DNA of 64,000 nucleotides from Kitasatospora aureofaciens (GCF_001188955.3 NZ_JPRF03000065.1:1-64000), one strand, 5' to 3'; numbered from the stretch's first letter, positions 16,563 through 27,214 are shown. The notes: generated from the sequence alone by a model not told the origin. Translations and numbers: made by a program.

Positions 16563-17206
16563 GCAGGGACGCGCGCGGCCCGCGCATCGTCTTCTGGCGG
16601 CACGGCCAGACCTCCTGGAACCTCGAATCGCGGTTCCAGGGCACCACGGACATCGAGCTGACCGGCCAGGGCGTCCTGCAGGCCCAGCGGGCGGCCCGGC
16701 TGCTCTCCGGCCTGCGCCCCGACCTGCTGATCTCCTCGGACCTCAAGCGCGCCCGGCGCACCGCCGAGGAGCTGGCCGCGGTCACCGGGCTGGACGTGCA
16801 GCACCACGAGGGCCTGCGGGAGACGTACGCGGGCTCCTGGCAGGGGCTGACCAACGCCGAGATCCGCGAGCGCTACCCGGAGGAGTACGCGGCCTGGGCG
16901 GCCGGGGAGCCGGTGCGGCGCGGCGGCGGCGAGCTGTCCACCGAGGTCGCCGACCGTTCGGTGCCGGTGGTGCTGGAGGCCGTCGCCAAGCTGCCGGAGA
17001 ACGGCACGCTGGTCGTGGTCAGCCACGGCGGCACCATCCGGACCATGCTCGGGCGGCTGCTGGGCCTGGAGCCGCCCGTGTGGGAGTGCTTCGGCGGCCT
17101 GTCCAACTGCTGCTGGTCGGTGCTCGGCAAGGGGGCGCGCGGCTGGCGACTGCTGGAGCACAACGCGGGCACGCTCCCGCAGCCGGTGATCGGCGACGAC
17201 ACCTGA
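16559..17206 (+). CDS. Histidine phosphatase family protein, probable CTG start
   Basis: Phosphoglycerate-mutase-like phosphatase of 215 aa. The catalytic RHG is R14-H15-G16 in VFWRHGQTSWN, and the second active-site His is H156 in VVVSHGGTI. The first ATG/GTG/TTG in this frame is the GTG at 16796, which would remove the catalytic motif, so translation must begin upstream. A CTG at 16559 overlaps the rsfS stop (CTGA) and has GAGGA 6 bases before it, the same layout as a normal ATGA junction. The substrate is unknown. Confidence 0.85.
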   Translation: MSRDARGPRIVFWRHGQTSWNLESRFQGTTDIELTGQGVLQAQRAARLLSGLRPDLLISSDLKRARRTAEELAAVTGLDVQHHEGLRETYAGSWQGLTNAEIRERYPEEYAAWAAGEPVRRGGGELSTEVADRSVPVVLEAVAKLPENGTLVVVSHGGTIRTMLGRLLGLEPPVWECFGGLSNCCWSVLGKGARGWRLLEHNAGTLPQPVIGDDT

Positions 17207-17220
17207 CGGCACCCGGCGGA

Positions 17221-17248
17221 GGGCACTCGGTGGAGGGCACTCGGTGGA
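17221..17248. repeat. Two tandem 14-bp repeats after the phosphatase gene
   Basis: The unit GGGCACTCGGTGGA occurs twice head to tail, preceded by a diverged third copy overlapping 17209-17220. It lies just past the stop codon, with no coding signal. Confidence 0.7.
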
Positions 17249-17280
17249 GGGGGCTTCGCGGGGGCCCGGAAGGAGCGGAT

Positions 17281-17310
17281 TTCGCAGTTCCGGGCCTGAC
17301 CAGCTAGAGT
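17281..17310 (+). promoter_or_regulatory. Candidate promoter of the first tRNA-Ala genes
   Basis: TTCGCA (17281-17286) and TAGAGT (17305-17310) with an 18-base spacer lie 61 bases before the tRNA. An equivalent pair occurs before the third copy at a nearly equal distance. CGGGAGA(T/C)CCGGTGA is also shared just before both tRNAs. Confidence 0.45.
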
Positions 17311-17370
17311 CTTCCTCGTTCGCAGGGAAGGAACGCGGCCCGGAAGGGAAGCGGGAGATCCGGTGAGTGC

Positions 17371-17443
<73 letters not shown>

Positions 17444-17500
17444 CTCCGCATCGGCGGTCGTGGTCAGTCGGGGTTCCGCAGCCACGGTCGTCCGTGTCGC

Positions 17501-17573
<73 letters not shown>

Positions 17574-17581
17574 CAGCAGTT

Positions 17582-17616
17582 CGAGAGGCCGTCACCCGGT
17601 GGGTGGCGGCCTCTCG
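17582..17616 (+). terminator. Terminator of the tandem tRNA-Ala genes
   Basis: A 16-bp stem with one G-U pair (17582-17597 with 17601-17616) and a 3-base loop directly follow copy 2. Confidence 0.75.
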
Positions 17617-17687
17617 GGTTTCGCCGGGCTCTCGGGCCCCCCGGGCTCTCGGGTTTCGCCGGGCTCTCGGGTTCCCAGGCTCTCGGG
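17611..17687. repeat. Five-unit 16-18 bp degenerate tandem array
   Basis: CTCTCGGG recurs at 17611, 17629, 17646, 17664 and 17680, separated by variable CG-rich spacers. The array fills the gap between the tRNA terminator and the convergent regulator gene. Confidence 0.75.
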
Positions 17688-17709
17688 TTCCCGGGCTACG
17701 CACGGCTCG

Positions 17710-18609
17710 TCACGGCGTGCAGGTGTGGGTCCAGCCGCCCGGCGTCAGCGAGTCGAGCCGCTCGACCAGCTCCCGGTCCTCCGGGTTCTCCGGGACGTAC
17801 ACGACGATGTAGCACTCCGGCACGCCCGGCATCGTCAGGTAGGTGGCGTTCAGCCGCATCACGCCGAGCTCCGGGTGGCGGAAGGCCCGCCGCAGCGTGT
17901 GCGGCGGCGACACCTCCTGGCGGGCCCACAGCTCCCGGAACAGCTCGCTGCCGGCCGACAGCCGCTGCACGTGGTCCTCCCAGGCCGGCTCGCCGACGTG
18001 CTTGCCGTACGCCGAGCGCAGCACCGCCACCATCCGCGGCAGGGTCTCCTCCGGGTTCTCGCACGGGTTGCAGCACGCCGGTGCGGTCAGCATGCACCAG
18101 AGGCTGTTGAAGAAGACCCCGTGGGACGGGCGCATCCGCTCGGTGCCGAACAGCGACCGGTACGGCCGGTTGAAGCTCAGCACGTCGAACCGGGTGTTGG
18201 AGACCGCCGCGGGCAGCGGGGCCAGCGAGTCCAGGATCACCTGGATCGACGGGCTCAGCTCCGGCGGGGCCGGCTGCGCCAGCGGCGACGGAGCCATCCC
18301 GGCCAGCCGGAACAGGTGCTGGCGCTCGGTGCCGTCCAGCCGCAGCGCCCGGGACACCGCCAGCAGCACCTGCTCGCTCGCGTTGATCGGCCGCCCCTGC
18401 TCCAGCCACGTGTACCAGGTGACCCCGACCCCGGCGAGCTGCGCGACCTCCTCACGCCGCAGCCCCGGCGTACGGCGGCGCAACCCGGGCGGCAGGCCGA
18501 CGTCCTCGGGGGTGACCCGCGCCCGGCAGGCCTTCAGGAAGCGGGCCAGCTCGGTCCGACGGCGTTCGCGGCCGCCCGCCGCGGTCGGGAGTTCCTCCAG
18601 GACGGTCAT
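17710..18609 (-). CDS. XRE-type regulator with MmyB-like ligand-binding domain
   Basis: Transcription regulator of 299 aa. The N-terminal helix-turn-helix (about 28-85) reads LRREEVAQLAGVGVTWYTWLEQGR, the hallmark of the MmyB/MltR family. The C-terminal domain (about 105-285) is the PAS-like MmyB ligand-binding region, which often binds fatty-acid-like ligands. ATG at 18609 chosen; an in-frame ATG at 18618 would add MDG. It is divergent from the DHA2 exporter, the usual arrangement for a regulator acting on the neighbouring efflux gene. The pair lies between tRNA-Ala copies 2 and 3. Confidence 0.9.
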   Translation of the reverse strand: MTVLEELPTAAGGRERRRTELARFLKACRARVTPEDVGLPPGLRRRTPGLRREEVAQLAGVGVTWYTWLEQGRPINASEQVLLAVSRALRLDGTERQHLFRLAGMAPSPLAQPAPPELSPSIQVILDSLAPLPAAVSNTRFDVLSFNRPYRSLFGTERMRPSHGVFFNSLWCMLTAPACCNPCENPEETLPRMVAVLRSAYGKHVGEPAWEDHVQRLSAGSELFRELWARQEVSPPHTLRRAFRHPELGVMRLNATYLTMPGVPECYIVVYVPENPEDRELVERLDSLTPGGWTHTCTP

Positions 18610-18650
18610 GCCGTCCATCGTGCCGCAGCGCGCCCGGGCGATACAGGTGC

Positions 18651-18693
18651 TGCCGGTACCAGGATCGGCAGGCTCTAACCACCAGTACCGGCA
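18651..18693. promoter_or_regulatory. Inverted repeat in the MmyB/MFS divergent region
   Basis: TGCCGGTAC (18651-18659) and GTACCGGCA (18685-18693) are perfect inverted 9-mers with a 25-bp gap, lying between the two divergent start codons. A good candidate operator for the MmyB regulator. Confidence 0.5.
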
Positions 18694-18712
18694 CGGCCCC
18701 AGGCTGGTGGCC

Positions 18713-20152
18713 ATGACGGACCTTCAGATCCGGCCCGGCGTGGCCGGAGGTACCACCGGGGCACCGGCCGTACGGCCCGGGCTGCTCCTCGCGCTCGTCC
18801 TGTGCGGGCAGTTCATGGCCGTGCTCGACGGCTCCATCGTGAACGTCGCCGTGCCCACCATCCGCACCGACCTGGGCGCCTCCGGCGCCGCCCTGCAACT
18901 CGTGATCGCCGGCTACACCATCTCCTACGCCGTACTGCTGATCACCGGCGCCCGGCTCGGCGCCCGCTACGGCTTCAGCCGGCTGTTCCAGCTGGGCCTG
19001 GCCGGCTTCACCGCCACCTCGCTGGCCTGCGGCCTCGCCCCGACCACCGGCTGGCTGATCGCCTTCCGGCTGCTCCAGGGAGCGGGCGCGGCGCTGATGG
19101 TGCCGCAGGTGATGAGCCTGCTCCAGCGGACCTTCACCGGCGCCGCCCGCACCCGGGCGATCGGCCTCTACTCGGCGGTGCTGGCCGTCGGCGTCGCGTT
19201 CGGGCAGGTGCTCGGCGGGGTACTGGTCAGCGCCGACCTCTTCGGTACGGGGTGGCGGCCGGTGTTCCTGGTCAACGTGCCGATCGGCCTGGTGCTGCTG
19301 GCGGCGGGCGCCCGGCTGCTGCCGAAGCTGCCCGGCGACGCCTCGCGCGGCTTCGACGTCCCCGGCCTGGTCGTGCTGGGCGCGGCGCTCGGCCTGCTGG
19401 TGGTGCCGCTGGTGCTCGGCAACGAACTCGGCTGGCCGGTCTGGGGCTGGGCGATGATCGCGGCCGGCGTGCTGCTGTCCGGCCTGTTCGTGGTGGTCGA
19501 GCGCGGCGTCGCCCGGCGCGGCGGGCAGCCGCTGATTCCCGGGCGGGTGCTGCGCGCGCCCGGGCTGCGCCCGGCGGCCGTCGGACTGTTCACGATCATG
19601 GCGGCCTACGCGGGCTTCATGTTCGCCTTCGCCCTGCACCAGCAGGCGGCCCTCGGCCACAGCGCGCTGCGGGCCGGGCTCTGCTCGGCGCCCGTCGCGA
19701 TCGCCTTCGGCCTGGCCAGCCTGCGCTGGCACCGGTTGCCGGGCCGGCTGCACGCTCTGCTGCCGTCGGTCGCCGGACTGCTGCTCGGGGGCGGTTACCT
19801 GCTGTTGGGCGTGCTGCTCGGCGACGGCGCCGGGATCGGGGTGGTGGTGCTGGCCGAGACGGCCGCACTCGGCCTGGCCGCGGGCTCGGCGTACGCGCCG
19901 CTGTTCGCCCGGGCGCTCGCCGGGGTGGCACCCGAGGACGCGGCCGACGCCAGCGGGATGACGGTGACCGTTCTCCAGCTCGGGCAGGTGATCGGGGTCG
20001 CGGTGCTCGGCTCGGTGTTCCTCGGACAGGTGGACCTGCCGGCGCCGGCCGCCGACTCGGGGCACGCGCTGCTGATCACCCTGGCGGTCAACGCGGCGGT
20101 GGTGCTCGTCGGGGCGGGCTTCGCCGAGCGCAGCCGGCGGGTGGTGCGCTGA
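18713..20152 (+). CDS. DHA2-family MFS exporter
   Basis: Drug:proton antiporter-like permease, 479 aa, with about 14 predicted membrane segments. The signature QFMAVLDGSIVNVAVPTI (about 36-53) is the EmrB/QacA (DHA2) helix-1 motif, followed by GARLGARYGFSRLF (motif A) and LLQGAGAALMVPQ (motif B). The ATG at 18713 is chosen; the open frame extends far upstream only because it is the shadow of the divergent gene. The substrate is unknown; control by the adjacent MmyB regulator is inferred. Confidence 0.92.
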   Translation: MTDLQIRPGVAGGTTGAPAVRPGLLLALVLCGQFMAVLDGSIVNVAVPTIRTDLGASGAALQLVIAGYTISYAVLLITGARLGARYGFSRLFQLGLAGFTATSLACGLAPTTGWLIAFRLLQGAGAALMVPQVMSLLQRTFTGAARTRAIGLYSAVLAVGVAFGQVLGGVLVSADLFGTGWRPVFLVNVPIGLVLLAAGARLLPKLPGDASRGFDVPGLVVLGAALGLLVVPLVLGNELGWPVWGWAMIAAGVLLSGLFVVVERGVARRGGQPLIPGRVLRAPGLRPAAVGLFTIMAAYAGFMFAFALHQQAALGHSALRAGLCSAPVAIAFGLASLRWHRLPGRLHALLPSVAGLLLGGGYLLLGVLLGDGAGIGVVVLAETAALGLAAGSAYAPLFARALAGVAPEDAADASGMTVTVLQLGQVIGVAVLGSVFLGQVDLPAPAADSGHALLITLAVNAAVVLVGAGFAERSRRVVR

Positions 20153-20167
20153 CGGGGGAGCGCTCGT

Positions 20168-20258
20168 GGCCGGTCGGGTGGCCGGTCGGGTGGCGGGCGG
20201 TTGCCCGGCGACGCTGCTTTCCCGGCTGTCCGGTGCGGCTGTCCGGTGCGGCTGTCCT
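20168..20258. repeat. Short tandem repeats downstream of the exporter
   Basis: Two 12-bp copies of GGCCGGTCGGGT (20168-20191) and two and a half copies of a 13-bp CGGCTGTCCGGTG unit (20223-20258) fill the stretch between the exporter stop and the tRNA promoter. Confidence 0.65.
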
Positions 20259-20282
20259 GCTCGGCTGCCTCGGGAAACGGAT

Positions 20283-20312
20283 TTCAGGAGCACGCCCCGG
20301 ACCGTGTAAAGT
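20283..20312 (+). promoter_or_regulatory. Candidate promoter of the third tRNA-Ala
   Basis: TTCAGG (20283-20288) and TAAAGT (20307-20312) with an 18-base spacer lie 63 bases before the tRNA, mirroring the layout before copy 1. Confidence 0.5.
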
Positions 20313-20375
20313 AGTCGATGTCGCCGAGGGAAACCGGACGGAAACGACGGGAGACCCGGTGACATCGCAGGTCAA

Positions 20376-20448
<73 letters not shown>

Positions 20449-20457
20449 CAGAGGTTG

Positions 20458-20488
20458 AGAGCCGCCTCCCGATTCGGGGGGCGGCTCT
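20458..20488 (+). terminator. Terminator of the third tRNA-Ala
   Basis: A 13-bp stem with one G-U pair (20458-20470 with 20476-20488) and a 5-base loop begin 10 bases after the tRNA. Confidence 0.75.
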
Positions 20489-20545
20489 TCGCCGTTGTGT
20501 GCATGCCATCGGCGGGCGGGCCGCAAAGACCGCTACCGTCGTGCC

Positions 20546-21841
20546 ATGGCCGATCTGCAGCGAAGGCGGAACGAGGAGCTGGCCCGGATACTGCACCAGC
20601 TCGGCTGGAGTCCGGAACGGCTCGCCCGTGAGGTGAGCCTCGCCCTGCCGCCGGGCCTGGCGATCAGCTCCACCGCCCCGTACAAGTGGCGTGACCGCGG
20701 CATGGTGCCGCGCAGCCCGCACGACCAGACCGTCTGCGAGGTGCTCAGCCGCACCCTCGGCATGGCCGTCACCTACGAGCAGCTCTGGGGCCGGATGGGC
20801 GGCCACCGCGGCGCCAAGATCCTCTCGCCCAGGCTGCTCACCGACCCGTGGACCGCCGACAACGCCCAGACCGCGCTGCGCGAGGCCGCCACCGACGCCG
20901 GCCCGGTCCGCCTGACCGACCTGTTCCGCAGCGCCGACCTCGACCATGCCGCCGAACGGCTCTCCTCGCCACCGCCACCGGTCGGCGGAGGTGAGGGCGC
21001 GCTGCGCGTCGACCCCTCGCTGGCCGGCGAGCTCGGACTGTCCTACCGCAGCAAGCAGCGCCTCGAACGCTCCTGCGGCGGCGGACTCGTCCTCGGCCCC
21101 GTCCGAGCCGAACTCGCCATGCTGGCCAAGCTGTTGGAGCTCGGCGCGTACGACGAACGGCTCGGCCGCGAGCTGTACGGCACCGCCAGCAGGCTCGCCC
21201 GCCTGGCCGGCTGGGCCGCGTACGACCTCGGCCACGACGCGGCCGCCCAGCGGGCCTTCGTCGCCGCGCTGCGCGCCGCCCACGTCAGCGGCGACCCCCG
21301 GCTCGGCGTCGCCGGACTCGGGGCGCTGGTGGTGCTCGCCACCCAGGGCACCGGCGGGCGCGGCCTGGACGCCGTCACCGCGCTGCGCACCGCCCTGGAC
21401 GCCCACGGCCCCGCACTCAGCCCCGCCGGCCGGGCCCGCCAGCTCGGCCGGATCGCCCGCGCCCACGGCCGCCGCGGCGAGGCCGAGCAGGCCGAGGCGG
21501 CCGCCGCCCGGGCCTTCGCCGAACTCGACGGCGTGCCCGGCACGGAGGAGGCCCGGGCCGACCTCGCCGGGATGGTGGGGGAGGGGCGGCTCGCGCTCGG
21601 CCAGCACCGGATGGCCAAGGGGCTGCTCGCCGAGGCCGTCGCCGGGCTCGGGCCGGGGCGGGCCCGCGCCAAGGCGATGCTGATGGTCCGCCTCGCCGAG
21701 GCCCACCGGTGCCTCGGCGACCAGCGGGAGGCCGCCCGGACGGTGGGGCTGGCGCGGGCACTGGCGGCGGGGATGCAGTCGGAGCGGCTGGCCAGGGCGC
21801 TGCGGGACTTCGAGGCTGCGGGGCGGGCGGCGGCGCGGTGA
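20546..21841 (+). CDS. Regulator-like protein with C-terminal helical repeats
   Basis: Cytosolic protein of 431 aa. Its first 75 residues (LARILHQLGWSPERLAREV, then YKWRDRGMVPRSPHD) look like a helix-turn-helix of the kind found in large actinobacterial regulator families. The rest is Ala/Leu/Arg-rich helices (about 180-430) with TPR-like periodicity. No enzymatic motif is seen. The ATG at 20546 follows a -10-like TACCGT (20534-20539) by 6 bases, suggesting a leaderless mRNA. Its target is unknown. Confidence 0.75.
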   Translation: MADLQRRRNEELARILHQLGWSPERLAREVSLALPPGLAISSTAPYKWRDRGMVPRSPHDQTVCEVLSRTLGMAVTYEQLWGRMGGHRGAKILSPRLLTDPWTADNAQTALREAATDAGPVRLTDLFRSADLDHAAERLSSPPPPVGGGEGALRVDPSLAGELGLSYRSKQRLERSCGGGLVLGPVRAELAMLAKLLELGAYDERLGRELYGTASRLARLAGWAAYDLGHDAAAQRAFVAALRAAHVSGDPRLGVAGLGALVVLATQGTGGRGLDAVTALRTALDAHGPALSPAGRARQLGRIARAHGRRGEAEQAEAAAARAFAELDGVPGTEEARADLAGMVGEGRLALGQHRMAKGLLAEAVAGLGPGRARAKAMLMVRLAEAHRCLGDQREAARTVGLARALAAGMQSERLARALRDFEAAGRAAAR

Positions 21842-21854
21842 GCTGCGGGGGCGG

Positions 21855-21948
21855 GGGGCTGCCCGGCCCCTCCGTCGAGGCGGGATACCCGGGGTGAGCG
21901 ATGGGGTGAGGGGCTGCCCGGCCCGTCCCTCCAGGCGGGATACCCGGG
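21855..21948. repeat. 39-bp imperfect direct repeat before the leuS leader
   Basis: 21855-21893 and 21910-21948 match except in a short central part. Both contain GGCGGGATACCCGGG at their right end. The second copy ends 21 bases before the -10 element of the leader transcript. Confidence 0.75.
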
Positions 21949-21969
21949 AGCGCCCTGACCTGCTTGCGG

Positions 21970-21975
21970 TACCCT
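21970..21975 (+). promoter_or_regulatory. -10 element of the leuS leader transcript
   Basis: TACCCT ends 6 bases before the leader-peptide ATG, placing the predicted +1 on that codon. No consensus -35 is evident; the 39-bp repeat lies where activators often bind. Confidence 0.55.
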
Positions 21976-21981
21976 GAGCCC

Positions 21982-22020
21982 ATGCGAACCGTGCGCCTGC
22001 TCCTTAGCCGGCCGCGCTGA
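21982..22020 (+). CDS. leuS leader peptide MRTVRLLLSRPR
   Basis: A 12-codon ORF with three consecutive leucine codons (CTG CTC CTT), followed 46 bases later by a hairpin with a run of T, and then by leuS. This is the layout of classic ribosome-mediated attenuation: with leucyl-tRNA scarce, ribosomes stall at the Leu codons and transcription reads through into the leucyl-tRNA synthetase gene. The ATG is at the predicted transcription start, so the peptide would be translated from a leaderless mRNA. A stem AGCCGG/CCGGCT (22006-22011 with 22027-22032) overlaps the end of the ORF and could take part in the switch. Confidence 0.75.
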   Translation: MRTVRLLLSRPR

Positions 22021-22065
22021 CCAGGACCGGCTGCGCCCTCGGGCGGTGCCGGAGTCGGCGTGGCG

Positions 22066-22094
22066 TCCCCTCCTGCGAGGGGATTTTTTGTTTT
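22066..22094 (+). terminator. Attenuator hairpin upstream of leuS
   Basis: A 7-bp stem TCCCCTC/GAGGGGA (22066-22072 with 22077-22083) and 4-base loop are followed by TTTTTTGTTTT. A true U-tract is rare in this genome's hairpins, which supports a role as an intrinsic terminator before leuS. Confidence 0.75.
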
Positions 22095-22194
22095 CCGCCC
22101 CTTGTTTTCCGCCCCCGCCCGCGTCGTGGGACGGGTCCACGGACCGGTCGCGTCGCGCGGTTCGCCAACTGACACCGATGGAGCTTGAAGGACC

Positions 22195-25080
<2,886 letters not shown>

Positions 25081-25092
<12 letters not shown>

Positions 25093-25122
25093 GCGTGACC
25101 GGGCGAGCGTGACCGGGTGAGC
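25081..25122. repeat. Three tandem 14-bp repeats spanning the leuS stop codon
   Basis: Units GTGACCGGGTGAGC, GTGACCGGGCGAGC and GTGACCGGGTGAGC (25081-25122) are followed by a decayed fourth. The first unit encodes the last leuS codons VTG and the stop, so the array duplicates the gene's end into the 3' UTR. Confidence 0.85.
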
Positions 25123-25181
25123 GTGACGACCGGATGAGGTCGGGGCTGTTCGTGGTTCGTGGCTCCATCAGGGCGTGATTG

Positions 25182-25215
25182 ACCGGGCGGGTGTCCTTCG
25201 GGGCACCCGCCCGGT
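25182..25215 (+). terminator. leuS terminator with TTCG tetraloop
   Basis: A 15-bp stem with one G-U pair (25182-25196 with 25201-25215) capped by TTCG, a very stable tetraloop, 89 bases after the leuS stop. Confidence 0.8.
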
Positions 25216-25248
25216 GCGTTTTCCGGGCCTTTCGGCGCGTTTTCCGGG

Positions 25249-25288
25249 CCGTACAGCGCGTGGTACGGGCGGTGGGCGCGCTGTACGG
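25249..25288. repeat. 12-bp perfect inverted repeat
   Basis: CCGTACAGCGCG (25249-25260) and CGCGCTGTACGG (25277-25288) are separated by 16 bp. It may be a protein-binding site for the gene at 25456, or a weak hairpin. Confidence 0.5.
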
Positions 25289-25455
25289 GCGGTGGGGCGG
25301 GCCCTCGGGGAGATCCCCGATCTGTCCCTGATCTCCGGCCGCCGGGACCGTTCGGACCCCCTCGGGCCCGGTGCGGCGGCTACCGTGGAACCCTCGGCAT
25401 TGCGGCCCGCGTTGGGCTCGTTGGGGGCCGGAACGGCGGCGGAAGGTGGCGCGCG

Positions 25456-26307
25456 ATGGACGTGTTCGGCGTGATGATCGGCTTGGTCCTGCTCTTCGGG
25501 ATCGCGACGCTCGTACTGGCGGTGGTCGGTACGGTCAAGGCCGCCAAGGCCGTCGCCGCGAAGGTCGAGAAGCACGAGGCCAACGCCCGGCGCGCCGTCG
25601 AGACCGCCACCCTCAAGGCGAAGACGTACACCAAGGTCGGCCCGCCGGCCCAGATCGCCAGCGTCCGGCTCAAGCTGCGGACCTCGCTGGACGGCACCAG
25701 GCAGGTGCTGGAGGGCGGACTGGCACAGGACGGCCAGCTCGGCGAGTCCCTCGCGCTGCTGACCAGGCTCGACGCGCACGCGGCCGAGCTGGACGGCGAA
25801 CTGCGGGTCCTGGAACGCGAACCGGACACCGCGCGGGTCGCCGCCAAGCTGCCGGAACTGCGGGAGCGGGCGGAACGGATCACCCATGCGGCGGAGACCA
25901 TGCGGTGGGCGGCGCAGGACCGGATGCACCGGTTCGCGGACGACGAGCTGAGCCGACTGAGCCAGGAGTGCGAGAGCGAGGCGGGGGCGCTGCGGCACTG
26001 GGACACCGGGGCCGGTTCGGGGTCCGCTTCTGGGGCTGCTTCGGGGACTGCTGCCGCTTCCGCTGCCGCTTCCGCTGCCGCTTCCGGTGGCGGCTCGGCC
26101 GGTGTGGGCGGTGCGGCTGGTGCGGCGGGTTCGTCCGGTGGTGGGGCGGGTTCGTCCGGTGGTGGGGCGGTCCGGGCCGGACTGACGGACGGGAAGGGGC
26201 GGCCGAGCGCGGAGGACCTGCTCGGGCTCGCCGACCCGCTGACGAAGCTGGCGCAGCGGCTGCGGAAGCCGTCGACGGGGCCCTCGGCAGGGCCCTCGGC
26301 GAGCTGA
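25456..26307 (+). CDS. Membrane-anchored coiled-coil protein of unknown function
   Basis: A 283-aa protein with an N-terminal hydrophobic helix (about 2-26, VFGVMIGLVLLFGIATLVL), then charged helices with coiled-coil character (about 30-175). A Ser/Gly/Ala linker (about 180-240) follows, built on DNA tandem repeats (12-bp units near 26050-26090 and 21-bp units near 26130-26170), and a short helical tail. A GGAAGG ribosome-binding site precedes the ATG. No recognised domain. degV follows 32 bases later and could be co-transcribed, though it also has its own -10-like element. Confidence 0.75.
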   Translation: MDVFGVMIGLVLLFGIATLVLAVVGTVKAAKAVAAKVEKHEANARRAVETATLKAKTYTKVGPPAQIASVRLKLRTSLDGTRQVLEGGLAQDGQLGESLALLTRLDAHAAELDGELRVLEREPDTARVAAKLPELRERAERITHAAETMRWAAQDRMHRFADDELSRLSQECESEAGALRHWDTGAGSGSASGAASGTAAASAAASAAASGGGSAGVGGAAGAAGSSGGGAGSSGGGAVRAGLTDGKGRPSAEDLLGLADPLTKLAQRLRKPSTGPSAGPSAS

Positions 26308-26339
26308 CTCCCGGAGGAACGGGGAGTAATCTCCGGCTC

Positions 26340-27185
26340 ATGCCCTCCGACCTCGCACTTGTCACCGATTCCACGGCCTACCTGCCGCAGGAGGCCCTCG
26401 ACCGGCACGGGATCACGGTGGTTCCGCTGAGCGTCGCGGTCGGTGACTCGGTCCTCTGCGAGGGCGTCGAGATCTCCCCGAAGGACGTCGCCGAGGCGCT
26501 GCGCGCCAAGCAGCGGGTGACCACCTCCCGGCCCAACCCGGAGACCTTCGCCGCGGCGTACCGGGCGGCGGCCGAGGCAGGGGCCACCGGGATCGTGTCC
26601 GTGCACATCTCCGGCGAGCTGTCCGGCACGGTCGAGGCCGCGCGACTGGCGGCCGCCGAGGCGCCCGTGCCGGTGCGGGTGGTGGACAGCAGGCTGGTCG
26701 GCATGGCCCTCGGGTACGGGGTGCTGGCGGCGGCCGAGGCGATCGCAGCCGGCCGGGACCTCGCGGAAGCGGCCGAAGCGGCCACTCGGCGGGCGGCCGG
26801 GACCAGTGGCTTCTTCTACGTGGACACCCTGGAGCACCTGCGCCGCGGCGGACGGATCGGCGCGGCGCGGGCGATGCTCGGGTCGGCACTGGCGGTCAAG
26901 CCGCTGCTGCATCTGGACGGCGGGCGGATCGAGCCGCTGGAGAAGGTGCGGACGGCGTCGCGGGCGATCGCGCGGCTGGAGGAGATCGCGGTCGAGCGGT
27001 CGGGGGAGGGCGAGGTGGACATCACCGTCCACCACCTGGCGGCCGAGGAGCGGGCCGAGCCGCTCGCGGAGCGGCTGCGGGCGCGGGTGCCGGGGCTGCG
27101 GGACCTGTACGTGGGCGAGGTCGGGGCGGTGATCGGCGCGCACGTCGGGCCGGGGCTGCTCGCGGTGGTGGTCGCGCCGCGCTGA
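26340..27185 (+). CDS. DegV family fatty-acid-binding protein
   Basis: DegV/FakB-type protein, 281 aa. Members bind fatty acids and present them to a kinase (FakA) in Gram-positive bacteria; no kinase partner is in this window. Motifs: VTDSTAYLP (about 8-16), TTSRPNPETF (about 61-70), VHISGELSGT and FYVDTLEHLRRGGRIG (about 159-174). A -10-like TAATCT (26327-26332) ends 7 bases before the ATG, consistent with a leaderless mRNA. Confidence 0.93.
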   Translation: MPSDLALVTDSTAYLPQEALDRHGITVVPLSVAVGDSVLCEGVEISPKDVAEALRAKQRVTTSRPNPETFAAAYRAAAEAGATGIVSVHISGELSGTVEAARLAAAEAPVPVRVVDSRLVGMALGYGVLAAAEAIAAGRDLAEAAEAATRRAAGTSGFFYVDTLEHLRRGGRIGAARAMLGSALAVKPLLHLDGGRIEPLEKVRTASRAIARLEEIAVERSGEGEVDITVHHLAAEERAEPLAERLRARVPGLRDLYVGEVGAVIGAHVGPGLLAVVVAPR

Positions 27186-27214
27186 GGCGGGGGCGGTCGG
27201 GCGGGGCTGGGCCC

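Larger units (their letters stand above)
25093..25455. other. Intergenic stretch between leuS and the next gene
   Basis: No convincing gene. It holds the 14-bp repeats at the leuS end, the leuS terminator (25182-25215), two copies of GCGTTTTCCGGGCC around 25216-25250, an inverted repeat (25249-25288) and presumably the promoter of the gene at 25456. Short ORFs here have no ribosome-binding site and unlikely composition. Confidence 0.6.

Noticed and set aside
17611..17687. CRISPR-like repeat array
   Set aside because: Units are 16-18 bp with no distinct spacers and no cas genes; it is a simple tandem repeat.
18452..20365. 637-codon minus-strand ORF opposite the exporter
   Set aside because: Low-complexity Arg/Gly/Gln composition and no start signal; antisense of a clear MFS gene.
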